Shown: in pieces, positions 1 through 6,402 of the stretch | Layout: each line of letters opens with the position of its first letter | Numbering within the stretch: the first letter of the stretch is position 1 | Assembly (NCBI GenBank): GCA_024643915.1 | Contig: JAHEMB010000230.1 | Coordinates: forward strand, 1-6,402 | Direction: 5' to 3' | Origin: Rhodothermaceae bacterium | GTDB taxonomy: Bacteria; Bacteroidota; Rhodothermia; Rhodothermales; JAHEMB01 | Length of the DNA stretch: 6,402 nt | The notes under the pieces: model-generated | What the model was told of the DNA's origin: nothing | The model's database searches: none | The model's input: only the letters and a program-made list of their open reading frames with translations | Translations under genes and position numbers: made by a program

Positions 1-1719
1 GTACTCGCGGTTGTGCGCCCATCGGTCGTCAAAAGTCGTGTCGGCGCGGAGGTCGTCCACCGTGCGGCCCTTAACGGCGTGGAGGCGCATTGAGACGATG
101 GGCACCTGATCAAGGACGGGCAGCCCCTCGGCCCGCACCGCCTCAGCGACCCCTTCGAGCTGGGAAGGCTGGATGTCGAAGAGGACAGCGTCGGGGCGGC
201 CTGCGTCGCCGGCCAGTTCCACCTGAGCCAGGAGGGTGCGCTGCACGAGGAAGAGGCTGGCGATGAGGAACGTGCCGAGGCCGAGCGCCAGCATCAGCAC
301 GAGCGTCTGATTGTTGGGCCGGTAGAGGTTCGCGAGGCCCTGACGCCACGGATAGGCCCACGCGGCCGGCAGGAACCGCCGCGCGCCCCAGATGATGCCT
401 TTCGCCACGAGCGCCAGCAGGCCAAAGACCACCGCCACGCCCCCCGCGTACCACAGCCCGACAACCGGGTATGGCGCCTGCACCACCGCGAAACCCACCA
501 GCCCCGCCGCAAGCAGCGCGAAGACTGCCCACCGGAGCGGATCGCGCCCGCCCTCGGCCACCTCTACCGAAGCCCGCAAGGCCCGCAGGGGCGACACGCG
601 GCGGACCGTCAGGAGCGGCAGGAGCGCAAAGGCGAGCGTCACGCCCACCCCCACGACAAAGCCCAGCAGCACCGCGCTCCACGAGACGGCGAAATCGATC
701 GGTACCGGCAGAAAATCGCCCAGGACGCGCGGCAGGAGCGTTTGGACGCCCACCCCGAGGAGGCAACCGACGAGGGCGCCCAGCACCCCCAGTGCCGCCG
801 CCTGCGAAAGGTAAACAGCAAAGGTGCGCCGCCCGGCCGCCCCCAGGCACCGCAGCACCGCTACTGTCTCGATGCGCTGCTTAACGTAGACATGCACAGC
901 GCTCGCCACCCCCAGTCCGCCCAGCAAGAGCGCGATAAAGCCGACGAGAGCGAGGAATTTGTAGAGGTTTGTGAGGCCCTCGTCCCAATCCTCCCGCACC
1001 TCCTGTATCGTGTCAAAGCCGATACGGCGTTCGCGAAAGACCGGCTTGAGTTCCTCTACGAGCGCCTCCGCGTCCCGCCCTTCCTCGAACTGAAAGAGCA
1101 CCTCGTAGTCGGCCCGGCTGCCCCGCTGCAGGAGGTTCGTGTCGAGTTCTTCAAGGGGAACGTAGATGCGGGGGCTGAAGAGCATCACGGCGGCACTCTC
1201 GCGTGGCGTCTTCTCCAGTCGGCCCGTGATCAGATAACTGCGGGTGCCGATGCGAACGGAGTCACCCACCTGGATGTCGAACTGCTCCATGAGCGTGCCG
1301 TCAACGAGGGCGTTGCGACCCGTGCGGAAGGCGGCGGCGGCCTGGGCCGGAGAAGTCTCGATCTCGCCGTAGTAGGGATAGTCGCCCTGGAGAGCGCGCA
1401 CGGTGGCGAGGCGCGTGTCGCCCGTGCGGGGAAAGAGGGCCATCGAACTGAACGAGACCTGCCGTGACTGGACGCCCCCGAGCGAGTCGATGAGCGCCTC
1501 GGCCGCTTCGGTAAAGGGTCGGTTGCTGGAGAGCACGAGGTCGGCGCCTAGGAGCGTCTTGGCTTCGTCGTCTACGGCCTGCTTGAGACTCGCGCCGAAC
1601 GAGTTGATAGCCACGAGAGCCGCCACGCCCAACACCATCGAAGCGAGGAAAAGCAGGAGGCGGCGGCGGCTGCCCCGGCTGTCGCGCCAGGCCATCTTCA
1701 AAATCCAGAAATCAATCAT
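1..1719 (-). CDS. FtsX/YbbP-like ABC transporter permease (3' end outside window)
   Basis: Membrane subunit of an ABC exporter-like complex of the FtsX/MacB fold, closest by eye to the YbbP group (COG3127), whose substrates are poorly defined. The 573 residues present run in one open frame to the window edge; family members are usually around 800-850 residues, so about a third is missing. The N-terminus (MIDFWILKMAWRDSRGSRRR, then a hydrophobic stretch at about 20-40) and the following LLGADLVLSSNRPF block are typical of the family. Residues about 41-250 form the MacB-like extracytoplasmic domain. Membrane segments are visible near 254-276, 301-327 and 346-370 (first FtsX module, with KQRIETVAVLRCLGA between them), then 395-413, 420-440 and 472-492. 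ATG at 1719 is chosen because it gives the family N-terminus, although no Shine-Dalgarno is visible before it. It follows the kinase by 84 nt and is probably in the same operon. The usual ATPase partner is not in the window. Confidence 0.88.
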   Translation of the reverse strand, partial: MIDFWILKMAWRDSRGSRRRLLLFLASMVLGVAALVAINSFGASLKQAVDDEAKTLLGADLVLSSNRPFTEAAEALIDSLGGVQSRQVSFSSMALFPRTGDTRLATVRALQGDYPYYGEIETSPAQAAAAFRTGRNALVDGTLMEQFDIQVGDSVRIGTRSYLITGRLEKTPRESAAVMLFSPRIYVPLEELDTNLLQRGSRADYEVLFQFEEGRDAEALVEELKPVFRERRIGFDTIQEVREDWDEGLTNLYKFLALVGFIALLLGGLGVASAVHVYVKQRIETVAVLRCLGAAGRRTFAVYLSQAAALGVLGALVGCLLGVGVQTLLPRVLGDFLPVPIDFAVSWSAVLLGFVVGVGVTLAFALLPLLTVRRVSPLRALRASVEVAEGGRDPLRWAVFALLAAGLVGFAVVQAPYPVVGLWYAGGVAVVFGLLALVAKGIIWGARRFLPAAWAYPWRQGLANLYRPNNQTLVLMLALGLGTFLIASLFLVQRTLLAQVELAGDAGRPDAVLFDIQPSQLEGVAEAVRAEGLPVLDQVPIVSMRLHAVKGRTVDDLRADTTFDDRWAHNREY

Positions 1720-1759
1720 CGGCGGCAACAAGGGCAGGCTGGGAACGGTCGTCTGCCAA

Positions 1760-1777
1760 CGATGGGGCGCGATGGGG
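1760..1777. repeat. Short direct repeat in the kinase-permease gap
   Basis: The 8-bp unit CGATGGGG occurs twice, at 1760-1767 and 1770-1777, with a 10-bp period. It lies in the 84-nt non-coding gap between the kinase stop and the permease start. A one-helical-turn spacing would suit a protein site, but G-rich repeats of this length arise easily in GC-rich DNA, so this is a description only. No hairpin plus T-run was seen in the gap, so no terminator is called there. Confidence 0.25.
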
Positions 1778-1803
1778 GTTTCACGTCGCAGCGCGGGGTG
1801 CCC

Positions 1804-4233
<2,430 letters not shown>

Positions 4234-4238
4234 GCCGA

Positions 4239-4244
4239 CCCCTC
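4239..4244 (-). promoter_or_regulatory. Ribosome binding site of the kinase gene
   Basis: On the minus strand GAGGGG stands 5 nt before the ATG at 4233. It lies in the 17-nt gap after the sigma-factor TAA (4253-4251). It supports the ATG as the kinase start and tightly spaced, possibly coupled, translation of the two genes. Confidence 0.7.
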
Positions 4245-4250
4245 AAGGTT

Positions 4251-4826
4251 TTAGCCGTGCAGCTCGCGGTAGAGCCAGGCTTTGGCCTTTTTCCAGTCGC
4301 GCTTGACGGTCATCGCCGAGACCTCAAGGAGAGCCGCCGCCTCCTCAATCGTCAACCCGCCAAAGAACCGCAGTTCGACGATGCGGGCGAGGCGCGCGTC
4401 GAAAGCGGCGAGGCGGCTGAGGGCTTCGTCGAGCGCCAGCAACTCACCCGCCCGCTCCTCTACCGCGATGCCCTTGCCGTCGAGCACGGTGCCGGGCCGC
4501 CCCGCCCCCCGCTTCTTCGCGCCATGGCGGCGCGCATAGTCAATGAGCACCTGGCGCATCACGCGCGCGGCGATGCCGAAAAAGTGGAGGCGGTTCTGCC
4601 AGGTCACCTCCGTCTGGTCGACCAGGCGGAGGTAAGCCTCATGGACGAGCGCCGTCGTCTGGAGTGTGTGCCCCGGCCGTTCTCGGCGCAGGTGCCGGTG
4701 GGCCAGGTCGTGCAGCGCCTCGTAGATCTCGGGCATGAGGGCGTCAAGGGCACGCGGCTCGCCCCGGCCATAGGCAACCAGGAGTTGCGTCACCTCGCCC
4801 CGCGACCGACCTTCGGCAGCATACAT
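4251..4826 (-). CDS. ECF-type RNA polymerase sigma factor (Sigma70_ECF / TIGR02999-like)
   Basis: A 191-residue sigma factor directing RNA polymerase to an unknown regulon. Region 2 covers about 11-100: EVTQLLVAYGRGEPRALDAL, then HLRRERPGHTLQTTALVHEA and WQNRLHFFGIAARVMRQVLI (76-95), all hallmarks of this ECF group. Region 4 covers about 131-189, with a helix-turn-helix at 158-185 (LTIEEAAALLEVSAMTVKRD, then WKKAKAWL). The linker is basic and glycine-rich (HGAKKRGAGR). The stretch normally reading DAED before LVQEA in region 2.2 reads QTTA here (56-59), so the acidic residues that contact core polymerase are absent and T57 and T58 are present. ATG at 4826 is preferred: it gives the family length, and AGGG lies 9 nt upstream. 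The frame extends to a TTG at 4901, but that start has no Shine-Dalgarno. No anti-sigma gene is adjacent; the partner is the kinase 17 nt downstream. In ECF43 (EcfP/PknT) a kinase activates such a sigma factor by threonine phosphorylation in region 2.2; applying this here is inference. Confidence 0.93.
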   Translation of the reverse strand: MYAAEGRSRGEVTQLLVAYGRGEPRALDALMPEIYEALHDLAHRHLRRERPGHTLQTTALVHEAYLRLVDQTEVTWQNRLHFFGIAARVMRQVLIDYARRHGAKKRGAGRPGTVLDGKGIAVEERAGELLALDEALSRLAAFDARLARIVELRFFGGLTIEEAAALLEVSAMTVKRDWKKAKAWLYRELHG

Positions 4827-4930
4827 CGACTTCGGCCCTGCTTCGTTGCGCCCTCCTGCCCTTTTCTCCGGCTGACTCTTTCCCCACCTCTCGGCGAGCA
4901 ATTAGCGTTCGGTTTCTTTAGGATCTATCG

Positions 4931-4961
4931 AAAAGGTAGCTGATCCCCAGCAGATTTGCAA
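4931..4961 (-). promoter_or_regulatory. Candidate promoter of the sigma-kinase operon
   Basis: On the minus strand TTGCAA (4961-4956) is followed after exactly 17 nt by TACCTTTT (4938-4931). The first box resembles a -35 (TTGACA). The second resembles the Bacteroidota -7 element TAnnTTTG, with one mismatch, more than a classical TATAAT. Transcription would begin near 4925, giving a leader of about 100 nt before the ATG at 4826. This was found by eye and is unproven; an additional ECF-dependent promoter cannot be excluded. Confidence 0.4.
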
Positions 4962-5146
4962 TGCGTGAACACGCGGCCCCCTGTTCCTTTTGCCTGCCCT
5001 TTTGCGCATTACCAGGAGAAGCCTCTCTGGGGCAACCGGAGCTGCCAGAAGCACCAGGCCTTCGCTGGTTTGCCTTCCGCTCCCCAGACGCCAGAGTACT
5101 TTCATTTTTCACCCAGACCCACAATCGTGAGAAGGCGAGGTTGAAG

Positions 5147-5181
5147 TAGCGTGCGGCTGTTCTTCGTTGGAGCACGCGCTA
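5147..5181 (+). repeat. Imperfect inverted repeat in the leader of the FG-GAP gene
   Basis: TAGCGTGC (5147-5154) faces GCACGCGCTA (5172-5181). GCGTGC and GCACGC pair perfectly over 6 bp, and with a 2-nt bulge the TAGC/GCTA ends can pair instead, around a 17-nt loop. It lies about 105 nt before the ATG and has no following T-run, so it is not an intrinsic terminator. It could be an RNA hairpin in the 5' leader or a dyad protein site; chance is also possible. Confidence 0.35.
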
Positions 5182-5273
5182 CGCTGAAGAGAAGGAGTGT
5201 TTCCGCACTGCGCGGCAATTCGGTGTGGCAGCCCGCTTCTTCCTTGCGCCGTCACGTGTTCGTGCATCAGAAC

Positions 5274-5281
5274 AAGGAGGA
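5274..5281 (+). promoter_or_regulatory. Strong Shine-Dalgarno of the FG-GAP gene
   Basis: AAGGAGGA is a near-perfect anti-16S match placed 5 nt before the ATG at 5287. It fixes the start codon and predicts efficient translation. It is much stronger than the signals before the sigma-factor and permease genes. Confidence 0.85.
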
Positions 5282-5286
5282 GACCG

Positions 5287-6402
5287 ATGTTTTCTGTTAC
5301 TGCTTCGCTTCGTCACGCCGGCTTTTTACTCACCGCTTGCCTTCTGCTGACCGGCTGGACAGCCATTCCTACCCATGCCGACGACCCTGACGAGGCCGTC
5401 GCGCTCCGCGCCGCCGAGCGCGGCAACCCCTGGGTGAATTACCACGACGGGGCGGCTGTCGAGGCAGACTACGCCGGTCCGGCTGCCCTCCTCGATGTGC
5501 TGGAGGCCGGCCTGGCCGCGCCCCTTGCCCTGACCACGGGCGACTTTGACGAGGACGGGATGCCGGATCTCGTGAGTGCTTTCGCCGGGCCGTCGGGCGG
5601 GCTGATGACGCTCCACCGGGGCAACGTCGATGCGGTGCACCCCGAGGCGCCTCTGGCACGGCAGCACCGAGCCGAAGGCACCTTCACCGAGGCGCCCTTC
5701 CGCCCCGATGCGCTCGTCTTCGAGGCCCCCCTCCGCGCCGATTTCCTCGCCAGCGGCGACTTTGACGCCGACGGCCACCTCGACCTGGCGGCGGTGGCCG
5801 AGGGCGCGCGCGAGCTGCTCGAGCTGCGCGGCGACGGGACGGGCCACTTCGAGGCCGCCCCGCCGCTGCGGCTGCCCGGCGAAGCCACCGCCCTCTTCGC
5901 CGCCGACCTCGACGCACGCGATGGGCTGGCCGACCTGGCCTTGGGCGTGGCCCATGCGCGTGGCGCCGACCTGCTCATCTACGCGCACGCGTACGGCGCC
6001 CTCCGCGCCACCCCAGAGCGCACCGCCCTCCGCGCCCCGGCCCGTGCCTTCACCGCCTCCCACTTCGACGACGACGGGCGCGTGGACCTGGCCGTGGCCA
6101 CCGATGCCGACGTGGTGATCCGCTACGGCCGCACGCGGGCTCAGCGCACCCCCACCCGTCTCAGCGACCACGCCCTCGGCGGCGAGGTCGTCTCCGTAGC
6201 CGCGGGTGATTTCGCGTGGGACCGGCGTCTAGATCTGGCGGCCCTCACGGCGGACGGCACGCTCCACCTGCTCGAACCCCGCACGGGCGACCGCCGCGCG
6301 GGTTATCTGGGCGTGCAGGACGGGCGCCTCGTAGCCGCGTGGGCTTCCAGCCGCCCGAAGTGGGAGTTGTCCGTCCTCGATCCCGCCGGGCAGCAACTCC
6401 AC
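5287..6402 (+). CDS. Secreted FG-GAP/VCBS repeat beta-propeller protein (3' end outside window)
   Basis: The 372 residues present run open to the window edge. Residues 1-31 look like a Sec signal peptide: basic R9, a hydrophobic core at 11-24 and a T-H-A cleavage site before D32. The mature part carries FG-GAP/VCBS calcium-loop motifs of the DxDxDG...D type. GDFDEDGMPDL (85-95) and GDFDADGHLDL (157-167) are canonical. DLDARDGLADL (207-217) has one extra residue in the loop, SHFDDDGRVDL (258-268) has lost its first Asp, and GDFAWDRRLDL (307-317) has lost the middle Asp and the Gly. Motif spacing is 49-52 residues except for 72 between the first two, where an insertion occupies about 111-150. 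This is typical of integrin-alpha-like propellers that bind ligands or polymers outside the cell; no enzymatic residues can be identified. The specific function is not known. It is divergently transcribed from the sigma operon, and further blades or a C-terminal sorting domain may lie beyond the window. Confidence 0.87.
   Translation, partial: MFSVTASLRHAGFLLTACLLLTGWTAIPTHADDPDEAVALRAAERGNPWVNYHDGAAVEADYAGPAALLDVLEAGLAAPLALTTGDFDEDGMPDLVSAFAGPSGGLMTLHRGNVDAVHPEAPLARQHRAEGTFTEAPFRPDALVFEAPLRADFLASGDFDADGHLDLAAVAEGARELLELRGDGTGHFEAAPPLRLPGEATALFAADLDARDGLADLALGVAHARGADLLIYAHAYGALRATPERTALRAPARAFTASHFDDDGRVDLAVATDADVVIRYGRTRAQRTPTRLSDHALGGEVVSVAAGDFAWDRRLDLAALTADGTLHLLEPRTGDRRAGYLGVQDGRLVAAWASSRPKWELSVLDPAGQQLH

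Larger units (their letters stand above)
4827..5286. other. Divergent intergenic region without a convincing gene
   Basis: About 460 nt separate the starts of the sigma-factor gene (minus) and the FG-GAP gene (plus). Base composition is visibly less GC-rich than the flanking genes, and the short open frames lack G/C-rich third positions and family-like sequence. The region must contain promoters for both directions. A candidate for the minus strand is at 4931-4961. On the plus strand only a leader inverted repeat and the strong ribosome binding site are apparent. No tRNA, terminator or insertion sequence remnant was recognised. Confidence 0.7.

Noticed and set aside
742..1467. A 241-codon plus-strand frame opposite the permease
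   Set aside because: Same codon-on-codon antisense effect; the permease frame carries clear membrane segments and family motifs.
4827..4901. An N-terminal extension of the sigma factor from TTG at 4901
   Set aside because: There is no ribosome binding site before the TTG and a TAA precedes it directly. The 25 extra residues are not part of the family, while the ATG at 4826 gives the usual length.
4257..4943. A 228-codon plus-strand frame opposite the sigma factor
   Set aside because: Exact antisense register of a well-recognised ECF sigma factor; no independent evidence.
5069..5104. TTTG ... TACTTTCA as a Bacteroidota-type promoter for the FG-GAP gene
   Set aside because: The 24-nt spacer is too long and the downstream box has two mismatches at its end.
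4902..5105. A 67-codon minus-strand frame starting with ATG at 5105, upstream of the sigma factor
   Set aside because: No Shine-Dalgarno, no G/C-rich third positions as in the real genes, no recognisable sequence, and it would overlap the candidate sigma promoter.
5329..5340. A possible lipobox L-T-A-C (residues 15-18) in the FG-GAP protein
   Set aside because: Only about five hydrophobic residues separate R9-H10 from the motif and the hydrophobic run continues after the Cys, so an ordinary Sec signal cleaved after T-H-A (residue 31) fits better.
5326..6171. A 281-codon minus-strand frame opposite the FG-GAP gene
   Set aside because: It is in exact antisense register and rich in low-complexity Gly/Ala/Arg, while the plus frame has a signal peptide, calcium-loop motifs and a strong ribosome binding site.

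Overview
The window is GC-rich (high G/C at third codon positions) and compactly coded. The gene families suggest a Rhodothermota/Bacteroidota-type or Acidobacteria-like bacterium: a TIGR02999-type ECF sigma factor, a kinase with kinesin-light-chain-type TPRs, a YbbP-like (COG3127) permease and an FG-GAP/VCBS secreted protein. This lineage guess is an inference from family content and is not secure.

Layout: about three quarters of the window is a minus-strand gene set read right to left. An ECF sigma factor (4826-4251) is followed after 17 nt by an 809-residue membrane Ser/Thr kinase with a C-terminal TPR array (4233-1804). After 84 nt with no visible terminator comes the 5' two thirds or so of a large FtsX-type ABC transporter permease (1719 to beyond position 1). 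A divergent plus-strand gene (5287 to beyond 6402) encodes a predicted secreted FG-GAP/VCBS beta-propeller protein with a very strong Shine-Dalgarno. Between the divergent genes lie about 460 nt (4827-5286) of lower-GC DNA with a plausible promoter for the sigma operon and a hairpin-like inverted repeat in the leader of the plus-strand gene.

How the genes may work together (inference): the TPR array would be outside the cytoplasmic membrane and the kinase domain inside, so the kinase can act as a transmembrane sensor. The sigma factor lacks the acidic DAED-type patch of region 2.2 and has neighbouring threonines there. No anti-sigma factor is present. This is the arrangement expected for a sigma factor switched on by phosphorylation, as described for EcfP/PknT of Vibrio (ECF43). 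The permease is probably co-transcribed and may be an output or partner. The divergent secreted protein may be a target, but nothing in the sequence proves that.

No RNA genes, insertion sequences, CRISPR arrays or attachment sites were seen. Nothing here clearly amounts to an undescribed system. The most notable point is the sigma-kinase-permease gene order.
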